Assembly (NCBI GenBank): GCA_944739405.2
Contig: OX123190.2
Span: 22,604,807 to 22,668,806 of the forward strand
Direction of reading: 5' to 3'
Source of the DNA: Euclidia mi
Lineage: Eukaryota; Arthropoda; Insecta; Lepidoptera; Erebidae
DNA: 64,000 nt
Part shown: positions 43,293 to 53,783 of the stretch, piece after piece
Numbering within the stretch: the first letter of the stretch is position 1
Layout of the letters: the number at the start of each line of letters is the position of its first letter
Translations under genes and position numbers: made by a program
The notes under the pieces: generated by a model
Database searches by the model: none
What the model saw: the letters and a program-made list of their open reading frames with translations, nothing else
Told to the model about the DNA's origin: nothing

Positions 43293-43498
43293 CTAGAGGA
43301 CGCCAGCAGCTATGCCTGCATTTTTTTTAATTTACCCGTTTTGGCCGATCCCGTGGGAATTTCGGGAAATCCCTTCTTAGTGCACCCCTACGGTCCCCAA
43401 GGAACATACATGCCAAATTTTAGCTTCCTGCGGCCAACAGTTTCGGCTGTAGCGTGTCTGTCAGTCAGTCAGTAACGCAAGGATTTTATACATTAAGA
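43293..43498 (-). mobile_element. 206 bp mini-Helitron, copy 1
   Basis: On the minus strand it starts TC (43498-43497) after A, reads TTAATGTATAAAATCC, and ends CTAG at 43296-43293 before T. A copy about 94% identical lies at 56938-57144. Confidence 0.8.
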
Positions 43499-43564
43499 TT
43501 AGTTTGCATACATACATATATAGACTCACGCCTGTTTCTCGGAGGGGTAGGCAGAGACTACGGA

Positions 43565-44654
43565 ACGCCATTTGCAACGATCCTGACATATCTCTCTTGC
43601 TTCATTCACTCCCATCAGATTCCTCATGCATGCTCTTCTGTTCAGGGTACTTCTCACCTGTCCTGTTTTTTAGGATGTCTCCAATCTGGTCAGAGAACGT
43701 CCGCCTAGGTCTTCCCCTTCGTCCTGTCCCATTCACACTTGCCTTATATATCTGCTTGGTCAGTCTTTCGTCATCCATCCTCTCTACGTGCCCAAACCAT
43801 CTTAGCATACCTTTCTTGATGCTTGTCACTACATCTTCTTTTACCCCACAACACTCTCTTATCACACAATTCTTTACTCTGTCAGTCAGAGAGACACCAC
43901 ACATACTTCTCAGTGCTCTCATTTCTACAGCATTTGTTCTACTTTCATGACTCTTCTGCCATACCCAACTATCACTACCATACATAAGAGTAGGTACTAA
44001 CACCCCTCTATACACAGCTAAACGTGCCTTTTTGGACACGTTTTGGCTATTCATAAACGCCTTCAGAGCTCCATTCACTCTATTACCTGCATTAACTCTT
44101 CTTTCAATATCTTCCACATTCTAACCATCTCTTGTAAACAGCGTACCTAAATATACAAACTCACTCACTTGCTCCACTCGCCGTCCATCGATCATAACAT
44201 TACAAGCCGTAACGCATTCCTCCTTTTCAAAAACCATAACTTTCGTTTTACTTACATTCACTTTCATTCCTTTCCTCTCTAACGCACCATGCGTGATTGT
44301 TACCGTCTCCTGCAACTCCTCCGCTGAAGACGCAAGTATAACCTGATCATCAGCATAAAGGAGGCATTTGACAAGTAACTCATTCATCCTTAATCCACAA
44401 TCACTATGTTTCAAGTCTTGCAAACAACTGTCCATGAAGAGGTTGAACAGCCACGGCGACGCTACACATCCCTGTCTAACACCTGTGTTGATGGTAAACC
44501 AGTCAGTGTATGCCCCGTTTATCCTCACACAAGCTCTAGAATCCTCATAAAGGGATTTCAGAGCTCGAATGAGGCTGCTGTTCACCCCATACATCGACAG
44601 TACCGACCATATTTCATTCCTCACAACTTTATCGTAAGCCTTTTCCAAATCCAC
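43565..44654 (-). pseudogene. LINE RT core and C-terminal domain
   Basis: A frame from 44654 starts MDLEKAYDKVVRNEIW, the RT motif with the first catalytic Asp, then NTGVRQGCVASPWLFN and the catalytic LLYADDQVI. It reaches FVYLGTLFTRDG and a stop at 44121. It resumes at 44117 with EDIERRVNAGNRVNGAL, LVPTLMYGSDSWV and the terminal RWFGHVERMDDERL plus TGRRGRPRRTF blocks. One stop therefore splits an otherwise long frame, and a later shift near 43615 precedes the true C-terminus (NEAREICQDRCKWRSVV). Confidence 0.88.
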
Positions 44655-45750
44655 GAACCTTTCTTTTTTTTAGACCTTTCAACCTTTGGCCAAAAATTTC
44701 TCGGCTATGCATCGCAAGGAAAAGACTTGATCTGTACACCCGATACCCTTTCGGAATCCCGCTTGTACATCCCATACTTTCTTGTCGGTTACTTTCATAA
44801 CTCTTTCAATCAGTACCTTCGCATACAATTTGCCAACAAAGTTAAGCTAAAGTTTTTGCAGTATTGTTGCGAGCCTTTTCCTTTATAAAGAGGCACAACT
44901 ACTGCTGTGGCCCAGTCATCAGGTACTCGGCTGGTGCTCCAGCACAAGTTGAATTAACGCTTCAGCTGACTAACTATGATGCCCTGTCCAGCCTTCAGCA
45001 TTTCGACTGTAATTCTGTCATACTCTGCAGCCTTACCTAATTTCATACTGGCCAGTGCCTTCAAAATCTCATCCACGCCAATATCGCTTTCATCATTGCT
45101 ATCATTACCATTCATTTCACCTGTTGATGTCTCTGTCGTCGTTCTTTCAAATAGTCCTTCAAATTACTCTTTCCATCTCTTCAGCACACACGATTCACCA
45201 TTCAGTATCTTTCCATTCTTGTCTCTGATTGCTGTGTATTCTGAAGATTGAGTTTTTCCTCGAACTGCACGAATGGACTTCCAGAAAAACTTAATGTTTC
45301 TCCGAAAGTCGTCAGATAATCTACTATCAAACTCATCTTTATTTTCCTCTTTTTTCCTTTTAACCATTTCTTTCACTATTCTCTTAGACCTAACAAACTC
45401 CTTTCTTGCTTCATCTATGTCATCACTCGTTGCCTTTTCTATTCTTTCATTTGCTCTGGCAGCCAACCAATCTAACCACGCTTTCTTCTTCTCTGATACT
45501 GCTGATTGTACATCCTTGTCCCACCATGTATTCTTAACCTTTCGTAGGTTCCTTCTCTTGATCACACCACATACTTCAGACGCTACACATACTACCTCTT
45601 TTTTAAGGGAATGCCATAATTCTTCCATATCATTTATGACATCGAACCTCTCAAATCTTGCTATCAATCTTCGTTTATACTCATATTTCACATCTTTCTC
45701 TTGCTGATTTTCTACTTTTATTCTTTCCAAGACCCTCTCTTGATTATTTT
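44655..45750 (-). pseudogene. LINE pre-RT linker and RT N-terminal part, shifted
   Basis: The minus strand from about 45750 reads RIKVENQQEKDVKYEYKRR, then KNTWWDKDVQSAVSEKKKA and FDSRLSDDFRRNIKFFWKSI, the usual linker between endonuclease and RT. After a stop near 45164 the RT start continues in broken frames (DIGVDEILKALASMKLGKA, then PDDWATAVVVPLYKGKG). The apparent N-terminal 70 residues upstream of 45750 come from the opposing RTE element and are not part of this gene. Confidence 0.8.
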
Positions 45751-45832
45751 CTCGGTGTCGCCATCCTCTAAAGAGCCCACTTAGAGAGGGAGTTACTCTG
45801 ACGAGTAGATACTCGTCATAGTATCTCCCCCA

Positions 45833-46718
45833 GTGCAAGCAGTCTACCGAAAGATGGCGGTCAAACCATCCGAACCTGGCAGAAGTAAATCCCAAGTTGC
45901 TAGATGGGCAGCAGCGTCCAGCACTAAAAACTTCCGCCACTGCGATCGCCAATACGCCTGCCAAGCGTGGCGATTATGGAAAATCCCCTCATACATGAAC
46001 CACACCAACAAAAACCGGCCCCTAGTCCCCGGCGGCCCCGCTAGTCCTGGTTATGGTAGCGGCCATGGTAACGGCGGGGCAAGGGGTGCGAAGAATCTCC
46101 GGAAGAGATCGGGCTACCACCACCAAAGACAATTGGCCCTGGCAACACTGAACACGCGCACACTGCGGACCGACGAGAAGATTGTCGAGCTGAAAGAAGA
46201 ATTGAGCAAGTCGCGATGGGTTATCATAGGCCTATCTGAAGTCCGAAGACAGGAGGAGGACTCGATAGTTCTCAATTCCGGCAACTTGCTCTTCTACCGG
46301 GAGGGCGACCAACAGTCCCAAGGTGGTGTCGGGTTCATCGTCCACAAATCTCTCGTGACCAACGTGGTAAATATCGGGAGTGTGTCGAGCAGGGTAGCGT
46401 ACCTTATACTCAGAATATCCAAGCGGTATTCGCATACAGGTATACGCTCCGATCTCGACGCACCCCGATGAGGAGGTGGAAGCCATGTACGAGGACATAT
46501 CTCGGGCTATACATGGCTTCAAAACCCATTACACCGTAGTCATGGGAGATTTTAACGCGAAACTGGGCAAACGCGACGGTGATGAGCTGAGAGTGGGGCA
46601 ATTTGGTTATGGGCATCGGAATTCCCGGGGTCACTTGCTGGCTAGCCTTATGGAGAAGGAAGGCCTCTATATGATGAATTCCTTCTTCAAGAAGCGAGAA
46701 TGCCGCAAGTGGACCTAG
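45833..46718 (+). pseudogene. RTE apurinic-type endonuclease domain
   Basis: LALATLNTRTLRTDEKI opens the endonuclease at about residue 102, and IIGLSEVRRQE carries the catalytic Glu. After a one-base frameshift near 46460 (within the Y-A-P-type motif) the domain continues with VVMGDFNAKLG and the frame ends at a TAG at 46716. That codon stands where Trp is expected before VSPDGATKNEIDFIM. The basic, Gly-rich leader before residue 100 has no known domain. The domain nicks DNA to prime reverse transcription. Confidence 0.85.
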
Positions 46719-46760
46719 GTAAGTCCAGACGGTGCCACCAAAAATGAGATCGACTTTATC

Positions 46761-48941
46761 ATGTCGACGAAGAGGCAGATATTCAATGATGTCTCTGTGA
46801 TCAATTCACTTAAAGTGGGGAGCACATTGAATATCTGTACAAGCCTCGAACGGTCGAGGTTGTTAAAGTCCACGCTCCGACCGGCACCGGTTCATATCCA
46901 AAACCCCGAGAGCTTTCAGCTCGAACTCAAGAACCGTTTCGAATGCCTGGGCGAATGCGTAGATGTGGACAAGTACAGTAACGGGTTCGTGGATGCTGTC
47001 CATACAACAGGGGCTAAATTGTTTAAGCCCCAGAAAAGCAAGAGAACTAGCAAGATCTCGGGTCCGACCCTCGAGCTGTTAGAGGAAAGGCGCAAGATGG
47101 TTCTGCTATCCTCCGACGACATGCCGAAATATCGGCACCTCAACAGACAGATCTCTAAGTCTCTGACTCGCGATCTCCGCCAATACAACACAAAATGTGT
47201 TCGTGAGGCAATCGAGCAGAATAAGGGATCCAAAGTGTTCCAGAGGGATCTGTCTGTTGGGCAGAGTCAGCTAACAAAGCTGAAGACGGAAGATGGCAGA
47301 ATCGTATCGTCCAAGCCTGAGCTCTTGGAGGAGATCGAAAGGTTCTATGGACAGCTATACACGACAACGCAACAACCCGCAAGTACTCCAGCGTCAGACC
47401 CTAGAGCTGGATTGACCCGACACTATACCGAAGATATCCCGGACGTCAGCATGCACGAGATTAGTGTGGCTCTCAAACAGCTCAAAAACAACAAGGCGCC
47501 GGGTGATGACGGAATTACGAGCGAGCTTCTGAAGGCTTGCGGTGCACCCGCTAGAGAAGCCCTTCGGAAGCTATTTAATTCCGTCATTCTCGAGGGTAAA
47601 ACGCCACAGGCGTGGCACAGAGGTGTGGTGGTGCTTTTCTTTAAGAAAGGGGATAAAACCCTCTTAAAGAACTACAGACCCATCACACTTCTGAGCCACG
47701 TCTACAAACTGTTTTCGAGGGTCATCACGAATCGTCTCGAGAGCAAACTAGACGACTTCCAGCCTCCCGAACAAGCCGGTTTCCGTAAAGGCTATAGTAC
47801 CATAGACCACATACATACGCTGCGGCAGGTTATACAGAAGTCCGAGGAGCATAACCAGCCCCTATGCTTGGCGTTTGTGGACTATGAGAAAGCCTTCGAT
47901 TCGATCGAAACCTGGGCGGTGCTACAGTCTCTCCAACGGTGCCGGATTGACTACCGATATATCGAAGTGCTGAAGTGTTTGTATGAAAACGCCACTATGT
48001 CAGTCCGCCTCCAGGACCAGAGTTCGAAACCTATTCAACTCCAGCGAGGAGTGAGACAGAGGGATATCATATCCCCGAAACTGTTTACCACTGCGCTGGA
48101 GGATGTTTTCAAGCTTCTGGACTGAAATGGACTCGGCATCAACATCAACGGCGAGTACGTCACTCACCTTCGATTCGCAGACGATATCGTAGTCATGGCT
48201 GAGACCATGGAAGACCTAGGCACAATGCTCGATGGCCTCTGTAGAGTCTCCCAACAAGTAGGTCTTAAGATGAACATGGACAAGACGAAAATCATGTCGA
48301 ACGTCCATGTTGTACCTGCTCCTATTCAAGTTGGGAACTCTACGCTCGAAGTTGTCGACAAGTATATCTACCTGGGACAAGTAGTCCAATTAGGTAGGTC
48401 CAACTTCGAGAATGAGGTCAATCGTCGAATCCAACTCGGTTGGGCAGCGTTCGGGAAGCTACGACATATCTTCTCGTCCGATATCCCGCAGTGTCTCAAT
48501 ACGAAAGTCTTTGACCAGTGTGTGTTGCCAGTGATGACTTACGGATCAGAGACGTGGTCGCTCACTATGGGCCTTATCAGAAGGCTCAAGGTCACTCAGA
48601 GAGCGATGGAGAGAGCTATGCTTGCAGTTTCCCTGCGAGATCGAATCAGAAATGAGGAGATCCGCAGTAGAACCAAAGTCGCCGACATAGCTCTCCGGAT
48701 AGCCAAGCTGAAGTGGCAGTGGGCAGGGCACATAGCTCGAAGAACCGATGGCCGTTGGGGCAGAAAGGTTCTGGAGTGGCGGCCACGTACCGGACGACGC
48801 AGCAGAGGTAGGCCCCCAGCAAGGTGGACCGACGATCTCGTCAAGATCGCGGGAGGCGGTTGGATGCGGGCGGCTCAAGACCGGTCTATGTGGAGAACCT
48901 TGGGGGAGGCCTATGTCCAGCAGTGGACGTCGCTTGGCTGA
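46761..48941 (+). pseudogene. RTE reverse transcriptase with one internal stop
   Basis: The frame is open from the TAG at 46716 to a TGA at 48123-48125, then in the same phase to 48941. RT motifs in order are NKAPGDDGITSELLK, KNYRPITLLSHVYKLF, LAFVDYEKAFDSIE, LQRGVRQRDIISPKLF and, after the stop, LRFADDIVVMAETM. The C-terminal region has LPVMTYGSETWSL, KWQWAGHIARR and the final WRTLGEAYVQQWTSLG. Both nonsense codons sit where Trp is likely, consistent with G-to-A changes. The Met at 46761 is internal, not a start. Confidence 0.88.
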
Positions 48942-48960
48942 TATGATGATGATGATGAAA

Positions 48961-49309
48961 CCCCTATAATAAGAAGACGAGTAAGTCCTACTGTCATTCT
49001 CATCCATAGTAGCCTTGCATTTACACATTCAAACTCTAACAAACATTAGTTTGCGGTCTTGAATAATTTACTGTATAACTGAAATAGATTTCATTACGTA
49101 TAATATTCATGCACCGGAGACAGTGAACATTAATGAAAGCGACGTACACTATACAGGTGAATTTAGATCCATTCTCGCACCCTTGTAAAGGTATTCATAA
49201 ACCGGCGAAATTTTGTCAAGTACACAATAAAGTATAAATATTATGATTTGTAGACAACACTAATTTTACTATTAAAAAAAATTAAATATTAGAAGCACAA
49301 ACTCATGGA
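48961..49309. other. Unassigned stretch between two RTE elements
   Basis: No recognised gene or repeat. Confidence 0.4.
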
Positions 49310-49492
49310 TATGATGGTTTATTCTGACCATTCCAACGTACGGTCCTCAAACCTGGTCACCTAGCTAGCTTCACAGGTCACGCCTAGGGGTTTGCCAAAG
49401 AGCTTAGAGCGCTGCATCCTGGATCTTAAACGTATAGACAGGATACGGAACACCGAGCTGCGTTCTAGAACAGGCATCAAAGACGTGGGAAG

Positions 49493-49611
49493 TGTAATGT
49501 AGGTATTTGTAATTTGTTAAGAGTATAAATATCGCTCGACCACCGCGGCCATTTTAGTCATTAAATGTTTACATAACGAGCTACCTACGAGTTTTATTTC
49601 ACGATACCACA
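49493..49611 (+). repeat. 5' LTR
   Basis: Starts TGTAATGTAGG and ends CGATACCACA. It contains AGTATAAATATCG as a TATA-like core near 49530. It differs from the 3' LTR at one position (T versus C near 49580). A primer-binding-like TGGCGACGACGATGGC follows at 49613, overlapping the start of gag. Confidence 0.95.
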
Positions 49612-50901
49612 ATGGCGACGACGATGGCTAAATTAGGCGAATTCAACATGAAGACTGGAAACTGGCAAACATACTGCGACAGGCTGGAGATGTACTTTCT
49701 GGTGAATGCAGTAAAGGAAGAACTGAGACTACCGACGCTTATAGCATCTATGGGTGAGCCAGCTTATGATTTTTTTTTTTTTTTTTAACCACATTCACAC
49801 AACACCATCTAGTCCCAAACTAAGCAGAAGCTTGTAATATGGGTACTAGATAATGGATAAACATACATATATACTTTTTTTGTTTGTAAATACATACATA
49901 TTATACATAGAAACACCCAGACCAAGACAAACATCCATGTTCATGCACACAAATGTTTGACTTGAGCGGGAATCGAACCCGCGACCTTCGGCGTAGCAGT
50001 CGCATACACTCCCGCGGCGCCAACCGTCGTCAAATATTAAATTAATCGTCAATTATTAGTGAACTTATGTAGTCCGAAGAAGCCGGCAAACATGACCTTC
50101 ACCGAGGTCGTGAAGGTCATGCAGGAACACATACAACCGACACCGTCACAGTTGGCAGAACGCTTCAAATTCCGACAAAGGAGACAGAAAGCCAGTGAAA
50201 CCATCTTAGAGTATGTGGTTGAATTGAAGAAAAATACCCGATATTGTAAATTCGGCTCAAGTCTGGACGATACCCTGCGAGATCAATTCGTGTGCGGTAT
50301 CTACAGCGATCTTATCAGGCAACGATTGTTTGCGGAAGGGAACATTAAATTCGTTAAGGCGGTATCGGTGGCGAGCGCTCTGGAGGCGGCGGAGCGGGAT
50401 GCAGCCACTGTAGACGGACGTGGCCACATCAGCGGGCCGGAGGCGACCGGCGCGATCGCGCTGTCGGAGGGCAGCGAAGGTTCGAGAATCAACGCGGCGA
50501 CACGTCGTAGTTCGGCAGCGTGTGATCATCAGACGGGGGACGTACATCGCATGCAAGTTGGAGGATGCGCGGCATGCGGAGACTACAGACACACGAAAAT
50601 GGAATGCAGATTTTCAAAATATCAGTGCAGTAAATGCAAAGAAATTGGGCATTTGCGTCGCATGTGTCAGGAAAAGGGCACACGTGGCAGCGCGGACTAT
50701 CGAGACCGCGGCCAACCACGGCGCGGTGATGGTGGCGGCGGAGCAGGCAGGACGGGGCGCGGCACGGGCGCTGGTGGGTCCCACATGGCCAGTCGGAGCA
50801 ACGGGCAGGCCTCGAGGGTGCGGCCGGGAGCAGATATGCTATGCACACGTTCGAGACGCACGAGGAAGATGGGGAAGAATGAATTTATCAGATGTCGTTA
50901 A
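49612..50901 (+). pseudogene. Ty3/gypsy gag, interrupted by a SINE
   Basis: ATG at 49612 directly after the LTR opens MATTMAKLGEFNMKTGNW then CDRLEMYFLVNAVK, a gypsy capsid-type start. A SINE (49771-50025) interrupts it after GEPAYD; it resumes near 50054 as LLVNLCSPKKPANMTF and continues ERFKFRQRRQ and LRDQFVCGI. Two CX2CX4HX4C zinc knuckles (CAACGDYRHTKMEC and CSKCKEIGHLRRMC) lie near residues 180-210 of the second part. A Gly/Arg-rich tail follows and the frame ends at 50901. Gag packages the RNA. Confidence 0.88.
49771..50025 (-). mobile_element. SINE family E inserted in gag
   Basis: Minus-strand copy of the element at 21949, with B box GGTTCGATTCC at about 49970 and a poly-T on the plus strand (49771-49786). 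About 28 further bases (to 50053) precede resumption of gag. I could not identify a clean target duplication. Confidence 0.88.
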
Positions 50902-51339
50902 GCCAATACAGACCGGTGAGCATGAATATTTTAGTAAACAATGGGGTGTTTCGTCGTTTCGCACCACGAGTGGTTCGGACCGCGGTGTGAAACGCAGAAG
51001 AGCTCTTAAGAATGGGCTGTTTCGCACCGCGGCGGTCCTTGGAGTGCCGAGCGGTGTGAATCGCCCAATAGCTCTTAGGAATGGGGAGATTCGAACCACT
51101 ATGTTTAGGTAAAAGCTAATTGAAAACTTTGTATGTACAGTTGAGTACAAAAGTGTTTAATGAAAATAAAACAGTTACGACTTGATATTTTGTAATCATA
51201 TTTCAAAATCACAATCGCGTACTAAAATTTGGGAAAGGTGGTGGAAAACACTTAATGTCGTCACATTAAATCCACTATGAAAGCCAGAAGGATACTAAGA
51301 GCCTTTTATATTCAAACGCATGCTAATAGTAACGCCCGC

Positions 51340-51663
51340 GCATTATCATTTGAGTCGTCAGGTCATAAAAGTAAAAAAAAAAAATAGGAATGTGCGGACC
51401 CTAGTTATCGATAAACGGCTACCTGCGCACGCGCTTAAGATAGAACTAACTTGGGCACAAGTAAAGGAAGAATTGCGAAGAGCAAAAATACTTTCAAGAT
51501 AGTAGATGTCGAAAATCACCTCCACCAAGCCATAGATAATGTCACACCAGAAAACTGGGCCAAATGTGTGAGGCATGCCGAAGAACTTCAAAACAAGGAC
51601 TTACAAAAAGCTCTAATTAGAAATCACGTGCCACTTATAATAAATGAAATAATAAGTAGATGA
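51340..51663 (+). pseudogene. DDE_3-like transposase, C-terminal remnant
   Basis: Readable pieces are LPAHALKIELTWAQVKEELRR (last catalytic region), then one frame off FKIVDVENHLHQAIDNVTP and ENWAKCVRHAEEL, ending LIINEI and an acidic tail. This parallels the relic at 28110-28500. The N-terminal two thirds are absent. The frameshift at about 51490 makes it non-functional. Confidence 0.7.
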
Positions 51664-52380
51664 AGACTCTGATGATGAAGTCTCCGATGAAGATTAATTT
51701 TATTTTCATAATAATTAAGTATATAATTGAAATCTTTTTGTAATATTAACGGCTCATTTAAGGGACACAATATGATCTACTTTGTTTCTTCGTAATAAAC
51801 TTTCCTTCTCTGGGTATGAAAATACTGTATTTTTTAATATAGCTTAATATCAAATATTGTGATTTTTTAAATTTTGTGATAAGTATACGATAATAAACGT
51901 TACATATCGATAATATGTATTTTATTGTTAAGCCCTTCACTAGACGGCTCCATAAGACCCATAAATGCAAGCAAGATAGGTATAGAGAAATTATTTATGG
52001 CCCTAAGGCTCAGATGAACCAATCAGAAGCGCATATTTGCGCTCTATCGTTTTCTATTGTTTATTGCCAGTCAGACTGGGTTTTACAAAGGGATAATTTG
52101 TAACCAGACCCACACTTTGTATATTGTTACACATATTTTGGTCAGCCAACCAACATTAAAATACATCATTATGCATAGTTAAAATAAGAGTTGTAAATAG
52201 GTGCCAAAATTATTACGTAGAGTAGGCGACAAGCCATGTGTAACAAATACGTTCAAAACAAAATTTATTTTACTCTCGCTATTTTATTTTGTGCCTGGCT
52301 GTACTTTAAGCATTATTACTGAGAAAACTTGTTGTTCCATTAGCGGTTCGAATAAACCCATTCAAATTCTTCTATAGTCG
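51664..52380. other. Non-coding right half of the inserted transposon
   Basis: AT-rich, no frame with a motif. Confidence 0.5.
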
Positions 52381-52483
52381 ATTCACACCGCGGTCCGAAA
52401 CAGCCTATTCCTAAGAGCTCTTCGGCGTTTCACACCTCGGTCCGAACCACTCGCGGTGCGAAACGACGAAACACCCAACAATG

Positions 52484-53783
52484 TATGGTTGACGATGGAA
52501 ATTGATACCGGTTCCCCTTTGTCTTGTATATCAAGTAGTAATTATGATCAATATTTTTCTGATATACCCCTATTACCTTGTAAATTATCAGTCAATTTCT
52601 ATAATGGGAGCAAAGTTACAGTAAACTATAAAAATCTGAAAAAAGTTTTAGATTTATATGTATTTAAAACGGGTACCATACTTTTAGGAAGGCAGTGGTT
52701 ATCAGAACTAAATATCAGTATACCCCCATTAACAATTATTAATAATGCGAGAGTGTCGGAGGAAGATTTAACGATTCAACAAAAGAATAATATTGTGTCA
52801 AATATTTTTTCTAGATACCATGAGTTATTTGATGGCGGATTGGGCTGTTTCACGGGCGGTCAAGCCACGTTACATTTACGGGAGGGAGCCGTGCCAGTGT
52901 TCTGCCGCACGCGGCCGCTTCCTTACGTGCTGCGCACGCGCGTTGACGCCGAGATCGACGCCATGCTGCACGCGGGCATCGAACCTGTTGACACCTCCGA
53001 CTGGGCCACACCTCTGGTAATTGTACACAAGCCGGATGGCGCTTTACGTTTATGTGCTGATTACAAGGTCACGTTAAATCGTATGTTAAAAGTCGATAAG
53101 TATCCTGTGCCAAAAATAGATGACTTACTGAGTAAGTTAAGCAGTAGTAGGTATTTTACAAAACTAGATTTATCTCAAGCGTACAATCAAATACAATTAG
53201 ATGAGTCCAAGGATTTGACAGTTATTAATACCCATAAAGGTCTTTTTAGATACAATAGATTAGTATATGGACTCGCGTCGAGTCCAGGAATTTTCCAAAG
53301 GATAATGACACAGTTGTTTGATAGAATACCCAATGTGACAATATTTTTAGATGATATTCTGATCACTGGAAAGACACTGGAGGCACATGTAAATAGAACA
53401 AACAAGTTTCTTCAAATATTACAAGAAAACGGGTTAAAAATAAAAAAGAAAAGTGTGATTTTTTTAGTAGAGAAGCAAAATATTTGGGATTTATAATTAG
53501 TCGAGAGGGGGTAAGAGTGGATCCGGAAAAGATTAAACCCATACTTAAACTGTCTTCGCCAACAAATGTATCCGAACTAAAATCATTTTTAGGTATGGTG
53601 AACTTTTACGGAAAATTTATTAAAAACTTAAGTTTCTATTTATCGCCATTTTACGACTTACTGAAAAAGGGTAAACATTGGGTATGGGGTAATACACATT
53701 CCCAGGCATTCAATAACATAAAAAATGTATTAATTAGTTCTGAAATATTATCTTATCATACTACGATGAATCACGGCCCGTGA
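52484..53783 (+). pseudogene. Ty3/gypsy protease and reverse transcriptase
   Basis: The open frame apparently begins with Met at 52456, but those first codons lie in the TIR of the inserted transposon; true pol sequence starts at about 52484. The aspartic protease shows MEIDTGSPLSCIS (DTG active site). RT follows with TSDWATPLVIVHKPDGALR, YFTKLDLSQAYNQI (first catalytic Asp), YGLASSPGIFQRIM and TIFLDDILITG (FLDD in place of the usual YxDD). A frameshift near 53455 moves into a frame with GFIISREGVRVD, KSFLGMVNFYGKFI, and ends at 53783 because of another shift. It would copy the element's RNA. Confidence 0.9.

Larger units (their letters stand above)
43505..45770 (-). mobile_element. LINE, minus strand, 5'-incomplete and frameshifted
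   Basis: From right to left it holds the pre-RT linker, the RT core and the C-terminal domain. It ends with CTCTGCC/TACCCCTCCGAGAAAC/AGGCGTGAGT and a (TATG)n tail. It meets the plus-strand RTE element at about 45770, head to head. No endonuclease is seen. Confidence 0.85.
45776..48960 (+). mobile_element. RTE-type LINE, near full length
   Basis: It has a single long coding region with endonuclease then RT, and a compact 3' end of TGATATGATGATGATGATG (48940-48958). Three lesions interrupt the frame. The coding size, lack of a separate gag-like ORF and the ATG-repeat tail fit the RTE clade. Confidence 0.85.
50944..52476 (+). mobile_element. DNA transposon with about 95 bp TIRs inserted at the gag-pol junction
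   Basis: GGGTGTTTCGTCGTTTCGC starts the left TIR and its inverse ends the right TIR; similarity extends about 95 bases with a handful of differences. AACAATG flanks both ends (50937-50943 and 52477-52483), a 7 bp duplication, and removing the insert restores the pol frame (ILVNN-VWLTMEIDTG). It carries the C-terminal remnant of a transposase. Confidence 0.9.

Noticed and set aside
45750..45964. N-terminal domain of the minus-strand LINE protein
   Set aside because: These codons are antisense RTE 5' sequence; the frame simply happens to stay open across the head-to-head junction.
48546..49028. 160-codon minus-strand frame
   Set aside because: It is the antisense shadow of the RTE C-terminal domain.
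52456..52483. Start codon of the gypsy pol frame
   Set aside because: This Met lies in the TIR of the inserted DNA transposon; real pol sequence begins after the duplication.
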